This document shows positions 42,406-52,134 of a DNA stretch of 64,000 bases, one piece after another. The translations under genes were made by a program, and so were the position numbers. This stretch comes from Durusdinium trenchii (Eukaryota > Sar > Dinophyceae > Suessiales > Symbiodiniaceae). The DNA is taken from positions 87,087 through 151,086 of the forward strand of contig CAXAMN010022917.1 of assembly GCA_963970005.1 (NCBI GenBank). The letters are read 5' to 3'. The number at the start of each line of letters is the position of its first letter. Positions within the stretch are counted from its first letter, which is position 1. The notes below the pieces were generated by a model. It did not search any database. It had not been told where the DNA came from and was given only the letters and a program-made list of their open reading frames with translations.

Positions 42406-42601
42406 ATGCACATGTTTGCCAGTCAGTTGGGGTGGTGATTTCGGCCAGTTTCATGGGCCATGTTTGGGAAAAGCTTGGCATCACTAGTAGCCGGCAGGTT
42501 CTCAATTCTGAGAAGGCTCACTCACGACTTGGTCGTGGTTTGAGTCGTTGCTGGGCACCTCTTTGAGTGTTTGGAGCTCACAAACACGGGCTTTCAGCGC
42601 C

Positions 42602-42853
42602 TCAAGCTAATGGCCTTCCGTCTGGCGTCCACAAAGTAGACTCCTCAAAAACATCACGAAGACTTCGGAAGAAAAACCCTACCAATCGGCATTTGCCGTG
42701 ACCTTTGGACGACGTGCAGTGAAGCCCTCGATATGTTAAGGAAGGGCTTTGTTGGCGCAACATGATGCAACACGTGCATGAACACACTTCATTGGCCCTT
42801 GGTGGATGTGGGGAAATGAACATGTGGTTCAATGCCCCTCGCGCAAAAGACAT
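42602..42853 (-). CDS. 83-codon ORF downstream of a spliced-leader-like site
   Basis: A minus-strand ATG at 42853 opens a frame ending SKGHGKCRLVGFFFRSLRDV, FEESTLWTPDGRPLA and TGA. The C-terminal half is protein-like. A degenerate dinoflagellate spliced-leader core lies about 160 bases upstream (43011-43030), so this could be a retroposed mRNA. No family was recognised. Confidence 0.35.
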   Translation of the reverse strand: MSFARGALNHMFISPHPPRANEVCSCTCCIMLRQQSPSLTYRGLHCTSSKGHGKCRLVGFFFRSLRDVFEESTLWTPDGRPLA

Positions 42854-42932
42854 ACTTTTCTTCTGAACTCCTACTAGAGTAATTGCCGTAGCATTGGTTG
42901 AACATGGTTGAACTACATGGCAAAAATCGCAA

Positions 42933-42953
42933 TGTTGTTGTTGTTGTTGTTGT
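42933..42953. repeat. (GTT)n microsatellite
   Basis: Seven GTT units. Confidence 0.9.
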
Positions 42954-43010
42954 TTCCCTCATGCCCCACCCCACTCCACTCCACTATTCAACTTCAGTTT
43001 CTTCTGCTGC

Positions 43011-43030
43011 ACTCTAGCCAAAATGGCACT
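43011..43030 (-). other. degenerate spliced-leader-like sequence
   Basis: The minus strand reads AGTGCCATTTTGGCTAGAGT. The 12 bases GCCATTTTGGCT match the core of the dinoflagellate spliced leader, followed by a degenerate CAAG (AGAG). Such relics mark reinserted cDNA in dinoflagellates. A chance 12-base match in 64 kb is unlikely but possible. Confidence 0.35.
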
Positions 43031-44630
43031 AAAGGCTTGCATGAAGCAAGAAAAGACACACAAAACCAATTCTAACAAGTTCCAGGATTCTTTGGATCAC
43101 AGACTGCAGGTGGCAGGGCTGAGCCTCATTCACCTCCAAGACTTTCGCATGCCGGGCATCGAAGATGGACTTTGGCCCAGCGCGCTCAGGCTCTTGCTCG
43201 CTATGATACAACCTGAGCATGGCAAGGAGCAACCAAAATGGAAAGGACCAAGTGCTTGCCCATTCAACGGAAGCAACACACATGAGCCTCTTCCCCAGTG
43301 CCTGACCAGAAGTACCACAATCTCAAAGCCGTCTGTTGGAGTGTCTTTGATGCGAACCATCCACATTGTTCTATTCTATGGGGCGTACTCCAAGTGCAAA
43401 TGCCTTCTGCGCGTGTGTCTGTGTATATATATATATATGTGGTGTTAAGCCGCTTGCACACTTTTTGGTCATTGGGATTGGTTGGGATGTCGGATTAGTC
43501 CCAAGTGGAGGCTCAACATGAAAATGCTTGAATACAAGCGCGAATAAGCGCGATATGGCACGGCACAATGCTCGCCAACCTGCCCCCCTTGCTGCCCGGT
43601 GGTTTAAGCAATCTTGTGACTTTCAAGCTATATTATTCGAGGTCTGCGGTTTAAGCCATCCCCCCAACCATATAAAGGAAAAAGGATGTGCCATTGATGA
43701 AACAGCATGGGAGCGGCATTCGCACAGGTGATGAAACACATCTTTCAAACCACCACCCAGGATTCCTGGCCCACCATTGATTTAACCCTGAATCCCTAAG
43801 AACCATTGTTTTACTAAGCAGTTTGCACATGACTCACTACGAACACCAGGTCAACAGTCCCTTTTAAGTCAGTCATCGGGTTGAGTAAGGCCTTTTTAGG
43901 GAGTGGTCCCAGTACTTCGGGTCACATCACCAGTCGATCTCGTGTGCAGGTGGAGAGGATCTTCCTGGGGCCGCAGTCATGGCGAAGGCACTGGATCTCG
44001 GTGCAACCAAAACCGGTGACCGGTGCAATCAAACGACTCAAACGACTATTTAGTCATCCGGCCATAGCCAACCATCATCCATGTAACATCATACAAGTAT
44101 GGTTCAGGGTCAGCAATATCTAACGTGCCTCACCATCCGCCTGAAACCTGTGACTTGTCTGTTTGTTTCTCTGCTGAGGAAACTCTTCGAGACAGTGGAT
44201 TAGGAAAGTAAGGGGGGAACATGGACTCCAAACCGATGGGAGTCGTGTGTGTGCTGGATTAAACAAATTTTAGATCCGCGAAAACATGTGACAACCCCGA
44301 ACCGAACCAAAGAGTTTAAGGTATGCTTGAGTCCATTCGATGTGTACAACAAGTTTATCCTGGGATGTTCGTTGCCCCCTCACATCGAAAATAATCGTCC
44401 CAAAACGAAGCGAACCTTTGCAGTCGTCTTTGCTCGCAAGATCTCCACTAGAACATGTCCACGCTAGAAAAAGAAAACGTTTGAAACATGTGAAACGCTT
44501 CATGAGTGCCATGAGCAACTTCTGGCGTCCAAACCGATGATGATCACGCACGTGGTGATTTGCTCAAGCTGCTAACTGTCAAGTGACAAGCACGAGACAC
44601 GACGGATGTCAAACGCCCGGAGTTCTGTCA
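43030..44630. other. mostly non-coding, ambiguous frames
   Basis: A 141-codon plus frame from 43023 ends in a TA microsatellite and is not convincing. The block 43945-44010 is coding-like on both strands. No gene is called. Confidence 0.35.
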
Positions 44631-44632
44631 AA

Positions 44633-44745
44633 CGCGCTCATGTTTTGCCAAGGTCTCCCATTGAGATAGTCTGCCAGCCGCTGCGCTTGCGGCAAGTGGC
44701 ATTGCACCAAAGCTTTGGGCTGGCGCCGAGTGGTTTCCCAATGAG
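44633..44745 (-). CDS. candidate exon, unknown product
   Basis: After GTGCCAG, the minus strand reads SHWETTRRQPKALVQCHLPQ and AQRLADYLNGRPWQN. The 3' border is not fixed. Confidence 0.35.
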
Positions 44746-44924
44746 AAGCCTGGCACCACGGTGCTAAAAAGCCGATGACCACCCCACAAAGGACATGTGG
44801 GATCAAACTATAGGCATACCTCGATCTTCGTAGGAGGCACCTTTCCAAAGAAGTTGCCTTTGACCGTACGGCGGCGGTGGATCTAGGTATCTCTTGCGAG
44901 TGGCCTAAGCTTTCAAAATGAGTT

Positions 44925-45075
44925 GTTCTCAGATGTTCTCAGCAGTTGTGACTTCCCACATAGGCTGTGCCAGCACGGCCATCCAGCCAGGCGTGGCGCC
45001 ACGAGCCAGTGCCACAGGCTGGGATGAACAGCATGAGCCGTCACTCATGCTTCGGTTCATCTCGAACATGGACCG
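44925..45075 (-). CDS. candidate terminal exon, unknown product
   Basis: The minus strand reads SMFEMNRSMSDGSCCSSQPV, ALARGATPGWMAVLAQPMWE and VTTAENI, then TGA. Third positions are favourable; plus frames are also open. Confidence 0.42.
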
Positions 45076-45670
45076 TCTTGCAAGGGGTGCTAGACATGGA
45101 CACCCCGAATGACCTCCATATAGGGGCTATTCATGGACACCCGAAATCTGTGGTGCTGGAACTGACGTAAACATTCATTTACTGCTCAGATCCATTTATT
45201 GATCTGACAGGTTCAGTTGTTTCAAGCATGAGCAGGTGTGGACCCTCGCAAAATACAGCATCGCTCCTGGAAAAAAAAAGACACGAACATGTGATCTGCA
45301 CACATCTGAGCAACGCATGGTGGGTAGGTTTGTGGTTGTTCTCCACCAGTGTTTCCAAGTTGGTCTCTGCTCGTGATCAAGCCCATGGCTGCGGCATCCC
45401 CTACGCCCTACTACGCCCTAACTATTACGCCCTACAACACAGAACCGGAACAAATAGACCATTGGAATACCCGTTGATGCTGCAAAGCATGGGGTGTATC
45501 TGGCGACCAGTTTATATATTTTTTTTGCGAGAAATCTCTGGCACCGAGCTTCTGGTCATCGGTCACTGGACTCAAGAACCAACAACCTATCCTCTCCAAC
45601 AATCAAGGAAGCGGATGGCATGGCCCCTGGCATGGATGAACAAACAAAGGTTTGTCCACTTCCATGTCTG

Positions 45671-45832
45671 CAGGGAGAGTACCGGGATAATGACACGAAA
45701 CAGCCGACGGCAGCCTATCTTCACCGAGCTTTCTTCAAGCGCCCATTCGAATCAACCCATTTGGCTCTTTGTGGTTTTCATACATGGTGGTTAGATATGG
45801 TTAGTAAAGGCCTTTCTCTAACATGGCGTTAA
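45671..45832 (+). CDS. candidate terminal exon, plus strand
   Basis: After TGTCTGCAG, a plus frame reads GEYRDNDTKQPTAAYLHRAF and FKRPFESTHLALCGFHTWWL before a TAA. A longer plus frame (188 codons from 45228) overlaps it but looks random. Confidence 0.35.
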   Translation, partial: QGEYRDNDTKQPTAAYLHRAFFKRPFESTHLALCGFHTWWLDMVSKGLSLTWR

Positions 45833-45904
45833 CATGTGATAAGTGATAACTGTTTACTGACTGTTGCAGGTAGTAGGACAAACCCAAGTTTGTGGTCTCA
45901 ACCA

Positions 45905-46083
45905 GGTCAGCAGTCAGAGGGAGAAAAAAACACTGTCCTCATTGGAAGCCCGGCGCCGCACCTCTGCGAGGTGTGCAGTTGCACGGTCCATCCTGTTCGG
46001 CGTCCTTGAAGGCTTTCGGAAGCTCAGGCGGCTCGGGACACGGTGGCTATGGTGAAGTGTGGAAGATAGTCATGCAACCTGAA
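45905..46083 (+). CDS. candidate exon with kinase-like glycine loop
   Basis: One plus frame reads ASLKAFGSSGGSGHGGYGEV and WKIVM. GxGGYGEVWK resembles the ATP-binding glycine loop of protein kinases (GxGxxGxV). Another plus frame (RRTSARCAVARSILFGVLEG) and a minus frame are also open, so this is tentative. Confidence 0.27.
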
Positions 46084-46397
46084 AACCAGCTTGGCCCACC
46101 GAGAGGCATGTAAAAATTAATGCCATATCAGTGCCATATCACCTTCAATACGTTCAATACCACCTTCAAAAAGTACCACGACTGGATGACCATCCCATTG
46201 CAGCCACTACGCACAATGACCATGCACACATGAGATCACATGAGATTAGTGAGCCGGGTTGTACGTGCAAGGAAGCCATCACTTGGGTTTCCAGTGGATT
46301 ATGTTGGTGAAAGCTGGGATTTGCTTAAGAAAGCGGGAAGAAAGTAAAGAAGGGCCCAGTTTCAGCAGGGGGTTCACTGATAGGGAAATTGAACATA

Positions 46398-46601
46398 GAC
46401 AGGTTTCAGCCTCCGGCCAGGCATGTGTTCAAGCATTCCTTCCTTCGATCCATGCGGAATCGGGTCACCGTATCCATCAAGCGGAACATCGTCGAGACCA
46501 GCGGATTGGAGGCGTTCCAGCGGTTTGGGGGGTTGCTGGGTTGTGCCTATAATGTGTCTCTCTTCGAGTACCCCTTTGTCAGCGAACTTCAACTGGAGTG
46601 A
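46398..46601 (+). CDS. terminal exon, plus strand, unknown product
   Basis: After ACATAGACAG, the plus strand reads FQPPARHVFKHSFLRSMRNR, VTVSIKRNIVETSGLEAFQR and FGGLLGCAYNVSLFEYPFVS, ending ELQLE and TGA. Codon bias is good and the frame is the best of three open ones. The sequence is basic, then hydrophobic. Confidence 0.5.
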   Translation, partial: DRFQPPARHVFKHSFLRSMRNRVTVSIKRNIVETSGLEAFQRFGGLLGCAYNVSLFEYPFVSELQLE

Positions 46602-46744
46602 AACCTATATGGCCTAGAGGCATTGAACATCTTTGACATCACGATCACAATATCCATGCTAATTCCTCAGCTCGGCCAATCCTATGCCCAAAGTTTAGCT
46701 CCTCATTTTTTTCCTCCACCGCCCAGGACACCCAGAAATGAATA

Positions 46745-46908
46745 CCCCAAACACCGAGTTTCGCTGCTCTCTCGCAGTTCTCTTCAGCTTGGCCCTCTCC
46801 TCGCTGCGGGAGGAAACGAAACTCCTCCCCACCGGCGTTTCACGACACTCGGAGGGTTCCACGACCGGTCGACGTCCAGTCCAGTCGCGGCCCCGGGAGG
46901 GTCGCGAT
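46745..46908 (-). CDS. candidate exon, unknown product
   Basis: The minus strand reads RPSRGRDWTGRRPVVEPSEC, RETPVGRSFVSSRSEERAKL and KRTAREQRNSVFG. It is basic and Ser/Arg-rich with about three-quarters G/C third positions. Borders are not fixed. Confidence 0.45.
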
Positions 46909-47215
46909 GATCAGCGGGGCTGATCTGAGATCGGAAAGACTCGTGTTTCACGACAAGAAGCACATGAGCCGTTCGACCAGTCCGGAATGAGCCAAGACAA
47001 CGACGGTGAAGATTGATTTATAACAAGGAACACAAGGAAAAATCAACAAAATTGTATAAAATTATGGTGCAAGATGTGCATAATTACTGAACACCGGTTC
47101 CATGAAACAAGCAGTTGATGCGGGGTGGGCTAAAACACTCTTAGGCATTGGTATTTCAGGTGTTTCTCAACTACAGATAACTACAGTATGCCTTTGCAGT
47201 TGGCTTTTCTTGTCC

Positions 47216-47298
47216 AGGGCTCCAACCACCTCCTGAGAAGATGGTTGGTGGGGTTCGGGAGTCTAACCACCTTCTGAGGAGATGGTTGGAGCCCTAAG
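47216..47298. mobile_element. foldback element, related type
   Basis: GGGCTCCAACCACCTCCTGA and its imperfect inverse (AGGAGATGGTTGGAGCCC) flank an inner repeat of the same ACCACCTTCTGAG theme. It resembles the 4.8-kb foldback family in layout, not in exact sequence. Confidence 0.5.
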
Positions 47299-47344
47299 GA
47301 CATTGAAATCTTGATGATGGATGGTCGTCTCCCTCCACCGACTG

Positions 47345-47430
47345 GGGAAGAAAAGCGCCTTCGTAGCGACCGCGGCCGTCGCCGGCTTTCTGCCGCTTCT
47401 CATCGCGCTTCAGCAGGTGCAGCTGGTCCA
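47345..47430 (-). CDS. candidate exon, unknown product
   Basis: The minus strand reads SWFDTLDQLHLLKRDEKRQK and AGDGRGRYEGAFLPQSV. If the exon at 47506-47570 ends at its GTATGC donor, the acceptor would be GGACCAG and this exon would start LHLLKRDEK, leaving a very short intron of about 67 bases. Confidence 0.5.
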
Positions 47431-47493
47431 AGGTATCAAACCAGGATTGGTTGATGGCGTCGTGGAAGACGGGACGGTGAAAAGCATACCTCG

Positions 47494-47570
47494 GCTGAGT
47501 TGAAGCACTGTGCGCACTTTTTTTCGTCGACGCGGGGCTTGACGTTTCGAAACGATGGCAAACCAGTTGA
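47494..47570 (-). CDS. candidate exon with CxxC
   Basis: The minus strand reads LPSFRNVKPRVDEKKCAQCF and NSAE, ending before a GT donor (GAG followed by GTATGC). A CAQC pair may bind metal. It pairs with the exon at 47345. Confidence 0.48.
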
Positions 47571-47620
47571 CTCGCCTGTGAGAGATTTGTGCAGGGAATG
47601 AGGGTGGCCGGATCGAAAAT

Positions 47621-47672
47621 CCTTGATCTTCATCCGCGATCCTGCCACCCTCATTCCGGATGAAGATCAAGG
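47621..47672. repeat. perfect 16-bp inverted repeat
   Basis: CCTTGATCTTCATCCG (47621-47636) and its exact inverse (47657-47672) with a 20-base loop; a further direct copy of TTGATCTTCATCC follows at about 47718. Confidence 0.85.
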
Positions 47673-48074
47673 AATTTAAGGGATTTGCACAGGGAATGAG
47701 TGGGGTCTCTCTCATTCCTTGATCTTCATCCCCAAACGAGTCGCGACCTTGGGTGGCACCTCCGGTAGGTCGGGAAACCGGCCGGGACACCTGCCACCCA
47801 GCAAAATGCCCTTTCTGCTCTGTAGGTAGTTCGGGTCCCATAAAGTCTCTCAACCTTTCTTGAAGCGTAAAAATGAATCCTCGAGCAAACATGTGATGTA
47901 TTAAAAAAACCCTATACATTTTGTATGACCACTTTTAGCCTTATCGTTTTTTAAAACTCTTTATCGTTTTTCAATGTTTGGAACTCAGTATGCAGTCTCT
48001 TGTCGTTTCCCAGCTAACCACACATGTCCCTGCCTCCACTGCAAAAAAAGTCATGTGGGTTCACTGGTGTTGGG

Positions 48075-48210
48075 GTCGGCCTTCGGAACGGGGACCGGTT
48101 CCCGGCTCGAACGGTCTCCCGGTCAAGGGAGATGTCTCGATGTCTCGGGGGGGCAGGTCGCGTGGTGATGCCCATGGGAGAGTCACCGGTGGGACTTCAC
48201 CTCTTCGCCG
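48075..48210 (-). CDS. GC-rich block, frame unresolved
   Basis: Two minus frames are open: VPPVTLPWASPRDLPPRDIE and GITTRPAPPRHRDISLDRET. A 10-bp inverted repeat (GAGTCACCGG) lies at its upper end. Coding is likely in one frame, but which is unknown. Confidence 0.3.
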
Positions 48211-48239
48211 GTGACTCCCCTCGGTAAAGAGACACAAAG

Positions 48240-49635
48240 ACAGGGGGAGAGGAGAAAAAGTGCACCAAAAGTAGCTAGTTAATTGTTAATTCTTAGTGAT
48301 TTTCCTGGTCAAATTCCTTCAGTTCCTGGCTTTCCTTGATGTTTGGAGTTTGTTTGAAGGAAATTTTGAAAAGTGTTGAATTTGTACATGTGGGACATGG
48401 TCTTCCCGAGGGCTTTTTCGTGAATTCTTGTTATTGTTTTTGTTATCGTTTTGGAACCCCCGACGCTTCACCCAACGGACTCAAATTCTCAAGAATGATT
48501 CACATGGGTGCTGTTGACTTGTCGGCCTAACATCCACTGAATTAGAATTCATGCATGTACATGCAACTACTTACCCATATGGATCAGCAAATGTCTACCC
48601 ATGTCCCAGCGATGCTCAAGGAGCCAAACAAGAAATCACTCCTGAATGCTTGTATTACACGAAAACCTTGACATGAAACACTCTTGTTAAAAAGAATGCA
48701 CCTGAAATCAATAACTGGATTTGACAGCTATTTGCTTCAAGAACTGAAGGCATTTGAATTTCCAATGCTTCTATTCTCATGTACTGTATTGCATGCATTT
48801 CATGAGTGTTATCGTTGTTTTTAACTCTTTATCATTGAACAATGAATCAGCCATGGTTTGCTAAAACGGGACCGCTGCTTACATTTCTCCTAGGTCCCGT
48901 TTTTTTTTAAACTTCATGTGTCTTGATCCTTTGGAGTGTGAATTTCCGAGAAAACAGTATTTTCAGGACTGCATCCGCGGCCATCCAATTGGTGCTACAC
49001 CTGATTTGACCCTTGCTTTGGGAGGGGCAAGACCATATTTGGGGTAGTTGGTGGTCCAAAATAGAGGTCACACAGGGTCTAGCTGGTTATTGGATGTTAT
49101 TGGAGGATACAAGCAGGTGGTGCCCAATATCCACTCACCCTTCACACCGCTGATGTACTTTGTGCCCATCCAATCTCGCTTCTCCATCTTTCCTCAGTGG
49201 CTGCTTGTATGGAGCTCAAATGCCCTAAGGACCTCAAGAGGTTTGATGAGATGGTAGGGGGAGAAGGTGGGGATCCAAGTAAGTACTTCAAACGGTTAAT
49301 ATCACTAATAATCAATACGCTCCTCTGTGCCATCAGCAAGGTTCCACCCCGTGAAGCTGCGTGTTATTCATGATTGCTATACATATGAATAAGAAAATTA
49401 CAGTACGTTAAAATTATGTAATATATAATAAGACACGAACAAAAAACAACAACACCCAAATCAAGAAAAAAACACACACAAAGACAATGCCGTACTGCCC
49501 ACAATAAAACGGCTCCGTCTGATTCCGTCTGAACCCGAACCGAGTTGAACACGTCACCGGCACCAACGATCTACCGGCACCCCGCCCTTCTCTGCCCGTT
49601 TCCCAGCCCTTGAGGCCATCCCAGACACCCGCACG
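48240..49635. other. non-coding, A/T-richer region
   Basis: It contains a hairpin with a T-run (48863-48908) and A-rich tracts near 49390-49480. No exon is supported. Confidence 0.45.
48863..48908 (+). terminator. hairpin followed by T-run
   Basis: AAAACGGGACC and GGTCCCGTTTT (11-bp perfect stem, 19-base loop) are followed directly by a run of T to 48908. In bacteria this would be an intrinsic terminator; here it may be a small foldback or a Pol III stop signal. Function is not known. Confidence 0.3.
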
Positions 49636-49640
49636 AACGC

Positions 49641-49811
49641 CTAGTCTCCCACCAGCTGCACCCACGGCTCCAACAACTTCAGTCGATGCACTTGCAACGC
49701 CTCGGCCGTGGGCCGGGCCCCACATGACGCTTCTTTCAGTGGGAACCACGTGATGGCAGGGTCACGCTTTTGGCGCTTCTCATAGGTGGACTCGGTAGAG
49801 AAAAGGAGCAC
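49641..49811 (-). CDS. terminal exon, unknown product
   Basis: After CCCGACAG, the minus strand reads VLLFSTESTYEKRQKRDPAI, TWFPLKEASCGARPTAEALQ and VHRLKLLEPWVQLVGD, then TAG, exactly 57 codons including the stop. Third positions are mostly G/C. The protein end is soluble and charged. No family was recognised. Confidence 0.58.
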   Translation of the reverse strand: MLLFSTESTYEKRQKRDPAITWFPLKEASCGARPTAEALQVHRLKLLEPWVQLVGD

Positions 49812-50182
49812 CTGTCGGGTCACCCAGCACTATGTTCTGAAGCATCCTGGACGAAATCCGACGTCCGCCAGCATCCGATAGCAGGCTATCAATGTCTAGC
49901 AGGTTCTACGTCACTCTCACGGCTATAGAATTGGTCATACATGGAGTGACATGTAGACCCTTTCTGCACAACTACACAGCAACCGCACAAGAAGGACGCG
50001 TCCCATGCGAACCCACATATGGTTTTCAGTGAAGTCATGATGATCATTATGATGGTCTAGAGTCTGATCTCTAACTCCCTGCAGGCTCCTTAATATCAAC
50101 AGGAGTGTCCTGACTGACTCCTGACAGGAGGTACAATTGTTTGTTGTTTTTAGGGGTAGCATGTGCAGTAAGCAAAATGTTG

Positions 50183-50308
50183 TGAACGTGAAAGTCATTT
50201 GCGGTGTCCACTGCTGGGCACCTGGAAGTCACGCAAAAGCATCACAACAAGTGCAGGTGAGATACCAGCTGGCAGGGAGCACGAGGAAGCTCCGGCCGGG
50301 CGTGGAAG
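50183..50308 (+). CDS. internal exon, plus strand, unknown product
   Basis: A plus frame reads NVKVICGVHCWAPGSHAKAS and QQVQVRYQLAGSTRKLRPGV before a consensus donor (GAAG followed by GTGAGT). The acceptor may be TGTGCAG or TAAG just upstream. A partly similar segment (CAGCTGAGAGGCAGCACAAG at 50374) follows and may be a diverged duplicate. Confidence 0.48.
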
Positions 50309-50599
50309 GTGAGTAGCTCCTGAGCTCTGAGAAATGCAAGCTACATTAGTCGGAACTGGACATCTTCAGCTGAGAGGCAGCACAAGAGAGCTTGGTCCAA
50401 CTCCCTTTTCAACATCTTCTGAAGGTATGTGAATATGGGCAAGAGGTAAGACATGGTAAGATACCAAAATCTTATTAGAGTCTATATACACATACACATA
50501 GCCTCAAGCCTCCAACAGGTCTTGTATAAAGTATAAAGGGTTCTTTTCACCCTAACAGGTTTTAATAGGTGAGTCTTTTGGCTGGAGCTGGTATGTCTT

Positions 50600-50765
50600 G
50601 CTGTGTGCATTTTGGGTTGTTGATGGTGTCCCTTGATGGACACCACAGAGGTGCCAAGCCAATCGATGTTCTTCCATTCGAGGCGGCGACAGCGTCTCAC
50701 ACCCTTGCTGCTGGGTCGGTCGCGGCTACCCTCCTCAAAAAACCGCCTGGTGTATGGACGCTTCA
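50600..50765. CDS. coding-like block, strand unresolved
   Basis: Plus: RGAKPIDVLPFEAATASHTL and AAGSVAATLLKKPP. Minus: SKGVRRCRRLEWKNIDWLGT. Neither has decisive splice sites. Confidence 0.27.
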
Positions 50766-50814
50766 AATCACACAATCATCTGGTTTATTTTATAAGCCAC
50801 GAGGTGTTTTTTAG

Positions 50815-50913
50815 CGACCCAAGTATACCTTCTCAGGTACGGTGATTGGAGACACTGTGATGTAGGTGCCAGGAGGGTAGTACCTTCTGAGGTTCGGTAC
50901 GACTGGATCCCAA
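50815..50913. mobile_element. foldback (MITE-like) element, copy C
   Basis: It begins GACCCAAGTATACCTTCTCA, shares GGTGATTGGAGACA and GATGTAGG with copies A and B, and ends GGTACGACTGGATCCC. Its right arm is also found alone near 26205-26236. Confidence 0.6.
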
Positions 50914-51377
50914 ACGGGTGTTAAAGGTCCATGGAGGTGCATCGTCGACGGTCTCAACCAAGTCTCGACCACGTCTCCCACGTGAAGATCCTTCAAGGCC
51001 ATCTCGGCATCCTGTCAGACTCAAGGCATACATAACCACCCATTTGGATTGTTAAACCTCTTTATCTATGCGGGGCTTTATGGATCAACAGTCTACATTA
51101 TATATATATATATTTCATCCCAGGTTCCATCCAATGTACAGGATTTTGGGAGGCCTGCTATATAGAAGCGTGAGGATAGGCTATATATCAGCCCAGTGGT
51201 ATGTCGGGTGTTTGGGGATGGTTTGGAAGGCCATGCAAGACCCAAACAGCTTCTGTGAAGGTTTTTTCAGCCCCTCTATAGGGAACATAGTCTTTGGCCC
51301 ATCGCATGTCATCACAACAGGTTGCTCCCCTGACACTGACTTGGTGATGCTGAAGTGTGGATTGAGACTCTGAGAAG

Positions 51378-51406
51378 GGTGTGTGTGTGTGTATGTGTGT
51401 GTGTCG
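51378..51406. repeat. (GT)n microsatellite
   Basis: A GT run with one TA interruption. Confidence 0.9.
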
Positions 51407-51634
51407 GGGATGCTTTTGGTGGCTTTGGAGTGTCCAACCACCTTTTCCGATGGAGGGGCAAAGGTCTCTGGAGGGGCCAAAGCAGACGATGCAGGGGCAT
51501 CCACTCGCGTTATGGCCCTGTGAGCTCATCAAGACGGTGGCCTGATTTCAACCTGCAGGTCTGTGGCCCCCCCTTCTCCACAGCCCCGGCCTTCTCTGAC
51601 ATCAGCTGCGTTTGAAAGCCATCTCTCGATCGAT

Positions 51635-52115
51635 CACCTGAGCGGCGCATCAGGTCACTTCTTCTGTCAATGCCAGGTCACATCTGCCACCGGATCTGCA
51701 GGATCTGGGTGGGGCTGTTTTGGGGGTTCCATCGCCACCTGAATATCAACAACCCGCTCTGGTTGCTCACACGCCAACTGGGCACCTGATGAAAGGCGAT
51801 GACAGGCATGCCATCCTGAATCACTCCTGTGACGTCGTTGCCCCCCGTGTGACATCGGATGCATCTAACCTTCCTCTGGCCCCAACCTCATCAAGGCTCA
51901 AATATCTGGTGGGACCCGGTGCTGGTAGGACATCTTGTCCACCTGCACCAGCTATCCCACAGCTACGAAGAACTCCAACCACTACTCAGTCCACCGCCAG
52001 TGATGACATCGACCACTTTCCCCAAAAGAGTCCAGCGGCGATCGTGGCACGTGACCAACTCCACCAAAAAGGACTCCTCGAGATCTACATGCGGACACTG
52101 ATCTTGCCCGTTTGA
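51635..52115 (+). CDS. long plus-strand open frame, possible Pro/Ser-rich coding sequence
   Basis: A stop-free plus frame of about 160 codons reads SHLPPDLQDLGGAVLGVPSP, SRLKYLVGPGAGRTSCPPAP, SASDDIDHFPQKSPAAIVAR-like content and DQLHQKGLLEIY before TGA. Length without stops and protein-like composition favour real or recently decayed coding sequence. It could be a retroelement linker. No catalytic motif is visible. Confidence 0.38.
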
Positions 52116-52134
52116 GAGCAACGAACTCACGAAC

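Noticed and set aside
43023-43448. 141-codon plus frame beginning at an ATG
   Set aside because: It runs into a TA microsatellite, lacks codon bias and overlaps the spliced-leader-like site on the other strand.
45228-45794. 188-codon plus frame
   Set aside because: Composition looks random and another plus frame in its second half is more protein-like.
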